Shown piece after piece: positions 12,801 to 24,796 of a DNA stretch of 64,000 nucleotides. Position 1 is the first letter of the stretch, and every line of letters starts with the position of its first letter. The notes beneath the pieces were generated by a model. The model saw nothing but the letters and a program-made list of their open reading frames with translations. It made no database searches and was not told where the DNA came from. The stretch lies in assembly GCA_026027325.1 (NCBI GenBank), contig JAMSLZ010000020.1:186001-250000 (forward strand), read 5' to 3'. The stretch is from Actinomucor elegans. Its lineage: Eukaryota > Mucoromycota > Mucoromycetes > Mucorales > Mucoraceae. Made by a program: the position numbers and the translations under genes.

Positions 12801-13241
12801 ATGTTGCAGTGTTTGTATATGTGGTGCATGAGCTGAAAGCATAGATACTGGTATAGCAGTGTTCTTGACACTACAGTCGTGTTAGTGTATTAATATTATA
12901 TATTCAGATACTTACAATGCGTGGCTCTGGAGCGTGGAATGGCATGATTTGATAAACATGTATTCAATGCGATTATGCTTGGTAGTATCTTGTATAACGG
13001 GTGATGCTTCGCGACTATAGCTGTCCACACCAGCAACCATTTTAATACGGGGACATCCTTCATTATCTTTTAACTCCATATACTCTTTCGAGGTCAATAA
13101 TCGCTGTATCATCACTGTCTGTGCTCCGGTCCATAACGCAATTTCTTTAACCAGGCGATCCATGAACTCTACACTCACTTCTGAAAAGCATGCTTCGTAA
13201 ATAGCTGAAATAGCTGCTTTTTTTCTTTGATAGGAATTCAT
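9819..13241 (-). CDS. Soluble GAF-domain hybrid histidine kinase
   Basis: Seven exons (13241-12916, 12870-12493, 12441-12227, 12178-11901, 11853-10710, 10641-10523, 10469-9819) join in frame to about 1036 residues. Residues 1-180 look like a GAF-type sensor. A HisKA domain carries DMSHEIRTPMN with phospho-acceptor His232. The ATPase domain has the N box (LNLCSNAVK, Asn396), [15 protein letters not shown] and GGTGLGL. A long Ser/Thr/Asn-rich linker follows, then a receiver domain with AEDN (about 776-779), [10 protein letters not shown] (Asp822), ALTA and SKPF (Lys898). The C-terminal tail is basic, then acidic, ending in His/Asn repeats. No membrane segment is seen, so it is probably cytosolic and passes phosphate through an Hpt protein towards a response regulator. 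The ligand is unknown. Intron 5 contains a TA microsatellite. Confidence 0.92.
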
Positions 13242-13654
13242 TTAGTGAGTGTCTTTTAAAGACAAGGTAGTATCAATATAAACTATTGGATTATTCAAAA
13301 TGTGAAATGAGAAAGAGATGAAAGGAAAAAGCGAAAAAAATTCTCGTGTTAATTTTTTTTTACCAGGCCTTTTAAATACAAGTTAGGTGAGCAATCAGAT
13401 ACTGAGCAAAAGAGAAAGAGTAACTATAACTATCCTAAGCCACTTTAGATGTGTTCTTCTATGCCAGAAAGATATAACACGTCATACAACAGGGTATCCT
13501 TTTAACTATAAGCCAGAATTACTAATACGATCTTTTTAGTTCCGTTTCGAGGTAACTCAACAGGAACGAAAATAAAATAAAATAAAATAACGCTATTTTT
13601 TCTACTTTGTTGTATATCTTGTAGGGGAGCTCATAAGCTAAGGTGGGTTTTATC

Positions 13655-13686
<32 letters not shown>

Positions 13687-15291
13687 CAATGCTATCTTTT
13701 TTTATGGCTACACCAACTTTAAGTTTACAGAAATCCCTTGGTTTAACTACTATTTTTCAGCGGAGACTCTTTATTGCAAGTATTCAACCCCAAGCTCTGT
13801 TTTATATCTGTTCAAGATCCATCATTTTTCTTTTCGAAAGCATGTCTTTTCCCAGCCCAAGCTATAAGGAAGTTTTTCAATAAATTTGAAAAGAAGTTCT
13901 GCAGAGTAATTACATCATGTTTGAAAGAAGCACGACGTAACACGAACTAGAACTTTTGTTTAACAATAGAGCCGTGGCTTTTTTACCGCTCCCCACATGG
14001 GTATTTCGATCTACCTTGCAAGTTGTACGAAGTCTTGTTCAAAAGCTCACAAGGTCTACCTAGTTTAATTAAAGAGTCTTGTTATCTTTGGTAATAAAAA
14101 TGGTATAGTTTATATTATAAAAGCGTGTTCCTTGCATCTAATACATGACTTGCATGTTTATTATCAACTAGGATTTGGTTTGCCATAAAAAATAAATAAA
14201 TAAAAAAAAGTGTAAATTTGGTATGACATGCGCTTTTAGTTAGTCAATCATCATGGCCTTTACACCGTTCTATACGCAGTGGTGAGTCTCTATAAACTTT
14301 ATTAATATATTCCATGCTTATTTTAACGCTCTGTTGCTAAAAAAAAAAAAAAAAAAAAAAAAAACAATGTCAACGAATCAGGCACTTAGTATTCATTTTA
14401 CTCTGATCTCCGTCCGCCAATTAGCACTTGTCTATTTTTTTGGTCTTTGTTTGCCAATAAAAGTGCTTACTTTTTAAATGACGCTTTTCTTCATTGTTGC
14501 TTGATGAAAACCTTGGGACAAGATGAGACGAACATCAAATTTGATCTTTTATTGAATTTTTGCAGTCTATAGTTGTTATTTTCGAAAGAAAAAAAAATTC
14601 ATAAAGGGGTTCAAGATGTATTATGAAGCATATTCTAAATCGATGGGATACTGTACATTGTTTTGTTATATTACAGAGTCGGATAGAGATAGATATTTTT
14701 TATGAAGTATACGAGATGATGCATGGGACGAACATCAAAATTGATCGATTATTTGTTTGTCTCATCGCTTTAAAAACGATCAAAATTTTATTTTTGTTCC
14801 TTTGTTAATCAAAGTGGTCTGGTAATAGACTGAGTTCTTTTTGTTTGATAGTAAAAATAATGTTATAGAGGAATAGTTTTTAATACTAAACCATTTATTT
14901 TATATCAAAGTATATATATATTCACCCTAAATCTCTATATGCTTATCAAGAAACATAGCATACTTTTTTACACCGCTAAATGTGTAATATAATTTTGTGC
15001 AAATGTTGTGAATGTATTATATTACTATTTTAGCTTAAAGCGAGTCAAATTATTATTATTTATTTCTTCATTTTCAGCCTCCGTCACCCAATAGCAAGTT
15101 CATAAAGAAAGATAACAACCAATCAAAATCATTAGTTTATCCAACCCAGACACCATTTCATAAGCTCGACATGATGAAAGCTTCCCTCTATTGACAAACA
15201 AAAAGGAACGCTCCTTTATCGTACTTTGGTTCGTCCTGCCTAATATAGATTAACTTGCTGCTCTCACGCCAGTTTATATTTTCGTTATATT

Positions 15292-15322
<31 letters not shown>

Positions 15323-15364
15323 TCTTTCTCTCTGTTTGTATATAACGGACTTGTATTTGCTAAT
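13242..15364. other. Long spacer between divergent genes
   Basis: No gene is supported. It carries long A tracts (about 13661-13686 and 14340-14364). The 64-codon frame at 13689-13883 and a lone ATG-containing stretch followed by a donor-like GTGAGT near 14253-14285 lead to no credible gene. The last 80 bp upstream of 15365 contain a CT microsatellite. Confidence 0.45.
15291..15314 (+). repeat. CT microsatellite in promoter or 5' UTR
   Basis: A run of CT dinucleotides followed by a T-rich stretch, about 50-75 bp upstream of the PAH-protein start codon. CT-rich leaders of this kind are common near fungal transcription starts. Confidence 0.75.
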
Positions 15365-15787
15365 ATGGAGAATCCATCAACTGATAAAGTCAATGCTATT
15401 AAACAAAAAGACGCGCTTGCTTTCCTTGACGAAATCCGTAAAGAGTTTCCAAACGACGATACAGTTTTTCAAGCTTTTGTGAATATCATGTCTGATTTCA
15501 AAACTCACAAGTAAAATGTCCCATTCTTTGATCCATTTGCTTTCTTTTTTTTTTTTTTTTTTTTTATTAATTCAATTAATAACAGGATCGGTACAAAGCA
15601 AGTATTGGAAAGGACTACCAGACTATTTAACGGCCATGGCACACTTATTCGACTGTTTATTCAGTTTTTACCGCCTGGACACGTCATGAAACAAAATGAG
15701 AAAGACGCGGCCTGTTTCGAGATCACAACGCCGGCGGGTGATCATATTGTAGTCGATAGTTTGCGTGGAGAAATTACTGAATCATGA
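15365..15787 (+). CDS. Single paired-amphipathic-helix (Sin3-type) small protein
   Basis: Two exons (15365-15510, 15586-15787) join in frame to 115 residues. Residues about 8-62 match the PAH domain of Sin3: DALAFLDEIRKEF, then VFQAFVNIMSDFKTHKIGTKQVLERTTRLFNGHGTLIRLFIQFLP. Sin3 proteins are usually over 1000 residues with three or four PAH copies plus an HDAC-interaction region. Here one PAH is followed by about 50 residues without a known domain. The start is the first ATG after the CT-rich leader. A role as a stand-alone adaptor, or a competitor of full-length Sin3 for repressor peptides, is inference. The gene is convergent with the NDK-domain gene. Confidence 0.8.
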
Positions 15788-16143
15788 ACTTCTATACCCT
15801 TACCCCTCTGCACAAGAAAATAGCGGCAATAAATCCCTCTCACTGATATACTTAGCAAATTGAATCGCTTTGTTTTTATTATTGAATTGTATAGGTATAG
15901 ACTATATCAAAAGAGAGAGCTTTTTTTTTTGCGTTCGTCAGCGTTTTAGAGAAACTGGCTTGCTTTCATTCGCAGTATTTGCTGGTTGGTCATTATTGAG
16001 CGTTTGGTGTAACTCGCGGCTTCTAGTTGCATTATTCTTGGTAAAGGCCTTGTCTGTAACAACCGAGCCTTGCTTCACTTTCTGCTTAAGCTAATTAAAA
16101 AAAAAATGCGTGAGATACAGTTTTTCATCCAATCAAGTATAAG

Positions 16144-18779
16144 CTAATATACTTTAGTAGTGCTTGTCGAACGACTAGGTTTAACAGGAGCTTGTTGTTG
16201 TTTTTTAGTTGTAGTACGTCGTACCATACCAGAAGAACTATGTTGTGGTATGGCTTCTTGCTGTTGGTGGTCTGCCTTTTTATTAGCACTTGAGAGAGTA
16301 GGCGCTGTCAATCGTGAGATAAAATTCTTCGTAGATGAGATTCGCTTTTTAGGCTTTTCGTCTGCAGATTTGGCATTACGCTGTGCTTGTGGAAGAGACT
16401 TTTGTGTCACCGTAGTAGTAATAGAGGTGGTAGCAACGCGAGGAGGAGGCCTTTGCAATTTAATAGTACACATGGTAGTAACAGGAGGAAAAGGCTTACT
16501 CAATGGCTTCTCCACTTGTATTTTGAGTGCAGTGGATGGTTTCCTTTCTTGGTCACTATTGTTGCTGCTGCTGCTGCTGCTGTTAGTAGAAGCGTTACTA
16601 AGTCGAGCAATGCGTGTGGCTCCTGCAGCTGCAGCTACAGGTACATGGCCATTTGTCACTGCCTTAGTTCCAGTGATGGACGTAGTGCGTAATCTTCTTT
16701 CCGTACCAAGAAGCTGCTTTGAGCCAGGTAATGAAGAGATCAACGTGCCATTATGGCCACGGTTCGTACTAGGAGGGCGAATACGCGATGTAGAAGGGCG
16801 AACGGTATCTCCTTTGGTCTGATGAGCTTCTTTAGATGCTAAGAGCTTGTTTTTGGCCGAGATAGTAGGAGTTATTTGAGGATAATGCGCCTTTTTTTCA
16901 GCCTCTTTATCTTCTTTTTTCTTGGGTGCCTGGGTGGTTTGTACCTGTTCCTTGTTTGATACCGAAAGCTTTTCACTGGCTACATTCGGATCTTTGAGTA
17001 CCGACCTATCTTCATTCTTCTCATCACCAATGACCTCCTGGCTTTGAGTGGCTTCATTTTCTACCGTTTCTTTGGATAATAGAGAGACACTGCTGTTTTT
17101 TTCCTCTTCACCAACAGTTACAGAATCGCATTGGTCTTCTTCTTTTGATTGCAGAGTTGGCTGAATATTATTTACACTGCTCTTGTTATCTTTTATAACT
17201 AAACCATTCTCTGTTTTAGTGTCAAGTGATGTGACACCAGTATTGGGACTGGAGGGCTTTATCTCGGCATCAGAGCATTCAGCTTTGTCGTGATTCTCAT
17301 CCTTCTCGGTGTTTGTTATCTTTATTGTCGAAGTTAACGTAGTAGCGGCAGATGTTACTGCATATTTACTGGGAGCTACGGTTTCAGTGGCTGCTGCTGT
17401 GGTGATGTTTTCCATTGCTGTTACCACTGCATCTTTAGCTGTTGCCATGGTTGTCACTGCATCCTCTTCCTTTGCTTTCTCACTAATGTTTGGCTTTCCA
17501 TCATTGGACTGGTCAATATTAAAAGTTTTATCACCATCCTTGTTTGTATCAACCAGTTTAACTTGACTCTTGCATAACTCGATGGTTTCATCAATGACTA
17601 ATTGGTCCTTGTCTGCGGTTTTAAACTCATTAATTTGATCATCGACTAATGCAGGTGTGATGGAAACTACGGGCATGACGTCCGCTTTCTGCATTTCCTG
17701 GTCAGTCGCGTCATTACTCAATATGATGTTGGTACTGGGAGTCGAGGCATTGTTTGCTTTTTCATTTGAAACAGTCTCAGGGGCGGCTGTTTCGCAGAGA
17801 ATCGTAGCACCGTTTTCAGTGTTACTATGCTCTTTACTGACAGCTTCTTGATCAACATGGTTAGCTGCTGCTACTGTTTCGGCGACATGCACTGAAGGGG
17901 AAAAGATAAACTCTATCTCTTTTGCTGCTTTTGCTTCTGATTCACTTTTGTGTATAGTCCTTTGGGAGCTAAACTTGGCACGAATTCTATATAATAAATG
18001 AGCTTTCTCTCTCTCTCTCTCTCTCTTTTTTGTATATATATGTATATATACAGGTTGGCTACTTTACGAATTAGGATGTGCTTTACGCACTTTCTTCTGC
18101 GGACCTGGACCCATCAATTCCACCCATTCTTTAACGGCATTCTCTTTTTTCAGAACCAAAGCATACATAGTGGAGCTAGATGATGGAAATTAAATTTATG
18201 CATATTCTTTGCCCTATATCCCTAATTTTCCCCTCCATCTCCGTGTTACTTACCTACTTAACCAAGTGGTATATTTATCATAGTAGGATGTGTCATATTG
18301 GTGATCTTTATAAAACTCTTTGGCTTGATCCAAAGTGAGCTGGAATGCCTTGGTTTTCAATATAACAAAACCGCGATCTTTAATAAGCTGGACAATAGCA
18401 TCTAGGTCATCCGTCAATGTAAGTATAGCTAATGTGCATTCCTTCTGTGCATCATTGCTGTGTGTTTGATTAGTGCTGCTGTTCTGCTTTAATGGTTGAA
18501 GTGGCTGCTTCTCTTCTACAATTACAGCATTGTCTTCTTTGATGGACAGCAAGCCATTGGGAGAAACCTTTTTGAGCTTATTGAGTGCTAATTGTGGATA
18601 TGATGGTTACTCTATCATTTGTAATTTACAAGTGGATTTTTTTTTTTCCATCATGCCTACCTTCGAGGATTTCGCGATTTTCTGACGCGTTCTATAGATA
18701 ATATTGAACGGTAAGTTAATGAAATCATGAATTGATCCAAATGTGTTGCACTTACTGTATTGCTTGTGGCAGTAATCAT
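16144..18779 (-). CDS. NDK-domain protein with long low-complexity tail
   Basis: Five exons (18779-18756, 18691-18661, 18587-18254, 18175-18068, 17986-16144) join in frame to 779 residues. About 67-185 is a nucleoside diphosphate kinase fold: DRGFVILKTKAFQLTLDQAKEFYKDH, YYDKYTTWLSSSTMYALVL, NAVKEWVELMGP and HPNSIRAKF. Then RTIHKSES (His170) aligns with the usual NxxHGSD active site, and AAKEIEFIF resembles group II (NME5-like) proteins. The catalytic His is kept, but the Gly and Asp next to it are Lys and Glu, and the usual KPD motif near the domain start is absent. Kinase activity is therefore doubtful. Residues about 190-779 are Ser/Thr/Ala/Glu-rich and become strongly basic at the C terminus, as in cytoskeleton- or nucleic-acid-binding tails. 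Function unknown. Confidence 0.85.
18006..18026. repeat. CT microsatellite inside intron 4
   Basis: Run of CT on the plus strand (GA on the coding strand) within the 81-bp intron 4 of the NDK-domain gene, next to a TATA-rich stretch. Confidence 0.7.
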
Positions 18780-21195
18780 TGGACAAACGAAAGTTTTTTT
18801 TTAAAAAAAAAGAAAGGAGAAAGAAGGATGAAGTAAGGAAATAAAGCCCATTTATTATTGCTGTTGTTTTATTTTTGTGCTACGTACGATTGATTCACTA
18901 GGCGATCTCGGATTATGCATCCAGGTAGATTAGTTAATCGGCTACCTAGCTTTGATGCAATCATTTCGAAGATTACGCGAAAAAATATTTTTAGAACATA
19001 ACCTTGGTATTTGAGAATTGGAAGCTATAAAATTCACTACTTATCTGCAAGTATCTATCGCATTTTATATCAATGCAAATCAAAGTGATGATAAGCCATG
19101 TCAAGCATGTTTTGGGCTCTAATCCGTACGCTCTTTATAATCTAAATAGTCATTTTCTCCATGATCTACTTCTTTCCAAAACCTCTCTATGACTTTGTAC
19201 TAGACCAGTTTATTTATACAGTTAGCTTGTGATTTAGTGAACTGTTAGATGGTATATGAGATATATGTAAATAGATATTATTACTACATGTACACTTTTA
19301 TGTAATGGTTTGTCTCTATGGCTCCTCTATATTGGCCTGACGACTGTGTACTCTTATTAGATTAATACCTGATTTATTGAATGTAGTTTCATTGGCAAAC
19401 GGTAATCCAGAGCCCACTATCCTCAGCAAAGCCCATCCACAATTATTCCATTCTGAAAATATGGCATTTTCTCATTTTAGAGTAGTAGTTTTTTTTTGTA
19501 CTTTTTTCGTAAAGACCTAATTATGTACAGTATATGTTAAGATTACAAATCATTATGTTATAAGCACTATCTTTTACATTATGCTCTTTATCTTTTATTA
19601 TTATGTCTTAATTTCTGATATTCAGTTTTTTTTTTTTTTACAGCTTCAAAAATTTGGCAAGAATTAGCGCACAAGTAATTTCGATTGATCTCGGTCGTAT
19701 GTTGTGACATTAAATTGGGATCAGCTGAACAACGTAGAGATGATTTAATTTGCATAGAATTCATATAATTTATTAACACTGCTCATTAATATATAATCTA
19801 CGTGTTATCCTAGTAAAATAAAGTCAATATGTACTGCATGCAGTATTTTATTTTATATACGCTCTACTTGTATATTAAATGTACAAAAAAAAAAATATTT
19901 ATATATTAAATTGGGATCGGTTGTGCAATGTTTAGATCTATGCATCAAGCTCATATCAAATTCATGTATGTATAATAAAGCTCTAAAATGCAACATACTC
20001 ATTTCATTTCAACTATTGAATGTGACATAAAGCTAGATCTGAAATAATGCAGTGAATGGACGACAATATATTGAATTCATACTCAGCTGGAAAACTGATT
20101 ATGCTAATCATCTCATTCGCAGTAGTTCCAGTATTAAAGTTACACCTCTCAATGGTGCGATCCTCTTCATAAGTGATCTTCTACATAGGATAACTCGATG
20201 TCATAATAATTACACAACACAACTACAGTATATTTCATACAGGAACTAACTGTACCATTCAGCTAAAGGATAGATACAAATAAATACCATATGGAAGCAA
20301 TAACCAAATGATCATTATTCTGATATATTTTTATCGCATCTCTATTTACCTGTACACTATTGAATAAACACAACTAGCCGGTTTATTACAGACTTTGCTA
20401 CTGTCCTATTCAATATATATATTAAAACTACCCAAACATTAAAATTAAGATATTGGAAATAGTATAATTTTTGAAAAATCTTAATAATGGCCTCTTTTTT
20501 TGTGGATCGTACATACTGCATGTTGCATATATTTGAGAGTATGTAGGCTTATTTTTCTTGGAGTTTATTATATATTAAATACATGGGCTGCGTAGGCTAT
20601 ATTTCTAAAAACAATTCAAACATTAATTTCTAGTTATGTATAGGTGTAATACGCGATTTTTTAGGTTGTGTCTGCAAACTGCAGTACCACTACTGTTACA
20701 TATTGTCTTTTTAGTGATAATTATCGAAATAATCCATATATTATTCCTGATACGTGAATATCATGATATTAACTGCTTGAAAACGCGTCAACATTATAGA
20801 GCGCATTGTCATATAGAACATTTGTGCGCAGAAACTATTGAAGCGTATAACAGCGCATATTCCATGACCTGTTTATAATCTTTATCATGTTATTTCTACT
20901 TTGCTCTGTATAGCTGTAATATTTAAGACACATTACCTTATTTCACCTTTTAATTTCTGACAAAGGTTATCAAATGTGTACACGCCTTTGCTAACAGCGT
21001 CACAATTCTTTTTTTTTTTTTCATAATACACTCGGATAACATCAGATGGAATGGAATAATCAAATATATTAAAGACATGTTTCCTTTGTCTAATAAAAAA
21101 AATATCATATTTATTAAACTATTGTAAAAGTTGATACGTAAGATGCATTTGATTATGAACCAGCATAAGGAAGCATATTAATATCAAACATGAAC
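18780..21195. other. AT-rich gene-free block
   Basis: No gene is supported. Two faint 170-bp-family-like patches share ATTAAATTGGGATC near 19708 and 19908, about 200 bp apart. Otherwise I see only simple A/T tracts. Confidence 0.45.
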
Positions 21196-21954
21196 TTATT
21201 GGGATGAGCCGATGGCTGCTTGAGCTCCAGCATAGGACTCCATAACACGAGCATAGTTAGGCATACGCTTAGCAAACAAGGCAGCCAAGCCTTCCATATC
21301 AATACGCCAATCGCGAGCCAATTCACAAGCAATAGCAAACCAGTTTGTCAATTGAATACCTGCAGCCTGCATTCTCAACCAAGAAGCATCACGTACATCT
21401 TTAGAGAAGGTACCGGAGGCATCAGTAACAACAAAGACATCATAACCAGCATTCTTGGCAGACATAGCCACGAAGGTAACGCATACATCCGTGACAATAC
21501 CAGAAATAACGAGTTGCTTCTTGCCAGTATCCTTGACAGCTTGGACAAAGTCGGGGTTATCCCAAGCATTGATTTCTCCAGGACGTTTGATGAAAGGAGC
21601 ATCAGGGAACCTATTTATTTTCACATCAAGTTAGAACATAAAAGTATATATGGATCACGTATTGTAAACTTACAAGCTACTGACATCAGGGATTAATGGG
21701 CCATTGGGTCCATCCTCACGAGAGGAAGTGAGAATAGTAGGAGCGTTAAAGAACTTGGCAGTTTCAGCAAGGCCCATGATATTAGTGTAGAATGTATCAG
21801 GATTATAGTCGTGGACAAGATTGAAGAGACCAGTTTGATGATCGACGAACAAGAAGGCAGTGTCATTCAAGTTGAGACGAGGAAAGGCATATGCTGTGAC
21901 AGAGGAAGTCAAGGTGCCAACAACGACAAGAACAGCAGAGATAGAGAAACGCAT
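21196..21954 (-). CDS. Isochorismatase-like cysteine hydrolase, probably secreted
   Basis: Two exons (21954-21674, 21610-21196) join in frame to 231 residues, a normal length for the family. Residues 1-21 form a clear signal peptide (MRFSISAVLVVVGTLTSSVTA). The mature part has the YcaC-type isochorismatase fold: FLFVDHQTGLF with the catalytic Asp38, RPGEINAWDNPDFVQAVK, SGIVTDVCVTF with the nucleophile Cys137, and the family tail (TNWFAIACELARDWR). The family hydrolyses amides or similar bonds; the substrate cannot be read from sequence. Export from the cell is inferred from the signal peptide and is unusual for a group that is mostly cytosolic. No pathway partner is adjacent. Confidence 0.88.
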
Positions 21955-24796
21955 TGTTAATAAGATATAAAGCTGTTAATAGATGTAATGATTCGAATGA
22001 AAATAAAGAATAGTCAAACTAGAATCTGTATTTATATGTATTTCTTGAATCAGTGTGCTAGCATCCACCCTTCTTTTTGTATCCATGTTTGTTTGATCGT
22101 TAAATAGTAGAATTCATTGCGAGGTCTTCAAAAATGCGGGACCAAATTAAAGCTCGGAACGTTTCAGTACTTGATGTTTCTTGTGGAGAACAAGTTAGCG
22201 ACCAAACAAACAAGCCCTTGATTCAAACTTTCTATACAAAGGGGAAGCAATTGTTACTACAATGTTGCATAGTAGATGAAGAGACTATAATTAGTGAAGC
22301 TGACGTAGTATGGGTAGCTTGAACTCGATTTATTGATAATAGAAGTCAAGTGGCAGAGCATATGCTCAACCGCAATAGACACTGTCATACAATGTCCACA
22401 TCGAGAAAACACCATGCTTTTTTTTTTTTTTTTTGGAAAAGTGCAATCAGATAATTTCAACTCCAGAAATGTAATATCAAACAAGGTTACCAACCGCAAG
22501 AATAGTGTTCCCTGGCAGGCTCTGCATTGATCTGTAGTTTAAATTTGATAGTTTAATCCCTCGATTCTTATAGAACAAAAAAGTTACAGTGTAAACTTTA
22601 AACTATAGGTATCAAAGGTCTATTATGAATTATACCTCTAGAATGTCAAAAGTGATTACTACTATCTGCTGTATTAATATTCACCCTTTTTTTTTTTGGC
22701 TGTCTGAATTCGGAAAATATAGTCATTTAGCGGCGCAAGAATTTTTGGATTCGCCGTTTACTGATAAACTATTGTCTATGTGCAAAAATAATCAACAAAT
22801 ATTAGTTGGGATTGGATTTTTTTGTTGAGTGGCTTATACAATATTCAATATAGCTTCTAATGCATGTAATTATGCTGATAAAAGCTGATTGTTTTGGCTG
22901 TTTATAGATGCGATCGTAGCTCGATTTGCGTACTTTCAAATAAGGCCAAGCCACATTATTTGAAAAATTGTCGCCCACTCTTAAAATAAATAGCAAAAGA
23001 TTGACCGGAATTTAAAATGAGTTGGTCATGCCTATTTACTTTTAAGATTTCTTTGAAATTATCCCTATTTCCTCCATCTCCACATTCGTCGGCTGATCTC
23101 GGTTTAATATTGCATCTAATTAGTTGTAGGTTTTTATTCTATGCATCTAAATCTTTCTAGAACCATTACTTTACTCAAGCGCTGTCAGTGTACTATACAT
23201 GAATGACAGGCTTATAATTACACGCATTTCATGATCTATCGATCTGTGTTGTATTGGATTAGCATTCCATGTTTAGAATGAGTTGTTTTATCTGGTGCAA
23301 CATTAGCTCTATGTGATCGTGTTAGTTATTTCGAATATATCGCTAATCAATCATCTTTATGCTGTTACTTTTTTTTTTTGTTCTCGCTTTGAGTTTATTG
23401 ATATCATTGATATGGCAAAAAAAAATGTATCGTTGAATCAAAGCAAGTAGCTGTGAACATTAAAAAAAAGTATTGCTAAAACAAAAGCATTACCAATCAC
23501 TGAATAAGCCTTATAAAAGGTGCTGCTTGCCTTAAATTCTCAGCTCTGTATCTGATTCTATCCAGCAGCTGGATCAGCATCAATATCAAGCATATTTTAA
23601 GTGTAGGGCAGGTGGATGATGGCGTTATTTTTCTCTTATCCTTTCGGATCAAACTATTATATTGCTTCCCCCCTATTGTCACAGGCACATTTTGCATCAG
23701 TAATGCAAGTTCTAGTCGGGGTAGCTTTGGTTTCAAAACTATTCATTGGATATACCTTCGTGGGAAGTTCATGTTTTCATCATGAAAAAAAAAAGCTCAT
23801 AATCGTGAGAATTAATACTTTGTATATTTGATTGAAAAAAAAAAAGAGTCTTGACTTTACTTAGCAATGGATGTGAGGTTAGTTTGATTATTAAACCCCT
23901 ACCGACTATTTCTTTTGGATATGCATTGAATTTGGTCTATGAAACCTGGAGCCGCTAACGCATTGTGAGAGAGGTGTGACATACGAAATTCAAATCCGAG
24001 AGCTTGGTGGGCAAATGATAATAACCTGTTGTCTTTACTGTACGCGTAGAAAAGCATCATGACATAACATAGGACTATGTTTATCCAATTGTAACTGATC
24101 GTTCATTGTTAGGTATTTCTTGCTTGTGTGGAAAATCAAGATCATTATTAAACCCGATTATTTCCTTTAATGTAGATCTCACGAAACTCTATCTGTAAAG
24201 TTCACGGTGCACAAGAATCATACATAGTGATTTGTTTGATAGGAAATGACTTGGTGCTATACCTTTTGTTTGATTGGTCAACTAAATAAACGTGAACGTA
24301 GAAGCAATTGGTCCACTTTGTTATAATAGCAAATAATAGTTAATATGCACAGTTGGTAAACTAAGTTTGTCGGCTTGTGAAGCTATAAAGCTATCTTACG
24401 TAGTTTATCTTTAATCTGAGTTGAATAATGGGAAATATATAACCATCACGAGGACCATCCAGAATATGCTTTCCCTGGAAAGCGAGACTCGGAGAACAGG
24501 CAAAGAAAACATCAAGCGATTTTTTTTCTATTGTGTATTCCCAGCATGTATTGCCTTTGATATTGTTAGACACATGGTTTACTTTGTTCGGCCTTTGGAC
24601 CTTTATCACCGGACCATAAAAGGCCCTTTAAAAAAAGATTTCAATGGATAGCGGACTTGTAGTTTCAGTAAGAGATCAAACACTACCAAGAAAAAAAAAA
24701 AAAAAACTTTATAAATTTTTTCAATTTCCTTCCTTTCTTCCTTCTTTATTACCTTTTTTAATTTTTTTTTTTTTTATTTTGAAAGAAAAAAAAAAG
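21955..24796. other. Gene-free block between divergent genes
   Basis: No gene is supported. A 62-codon frame at 22134-22322, just upstream of and divergent from the hydrolase gene, lacks recognisable motifs. Two fragments resemble the 170-bp monomer family (GATCTCGGTTTAATATTGCATC near 23095 and CATGTTTAGAATGA near 23269, about 175 bp apart). The promoters of the flanking genes must lie at its two ends. Confidence 0.45.
23089..23300 (-). repeat. Degenerate 170-bp-family monomer fragments
   Basis: GCTGATCTCGGTTTAATATTG near 23092 and CATGTTTAGAATGAGTTG near 23269 are the two landmarks of the monomer in orientation B. They lie further apart than within a single copy, so they probably belong to two adjacent decayed copies. 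Confidence 0.45.

Noticed and set aside
13689..13883. 64-codon frame with a mitochondrial-presequence-like start (MATPTLSLQKSLGL)
   Set aside because: It begins right after a long A tract, ends without any domain, and I found no credible downstream exon.
14253..14285. ATG-starting mini-exon (MAFTPFYTQ) followed by GTGAGT
   Set aside because: Both strong acceptors tested downstream (near 14566 and 15079) lead to stop codons at or soon after the join, so no gene model holds.
16160..16822. 220-codon plus-strand frame rich in Leu and Val
   Set aside because: It is the complement of the Ser/Thr/Gln-rich tail of the NDK-domain protein and not a membrane protein.
22134..22322. 62-codon plus-strand frame (MRDQIKARN...) upstream of the hydrolase gene
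   Set aside because: It has no recognisable motif, splice partner or conserved composition; the length is expected by chance in this DNA.
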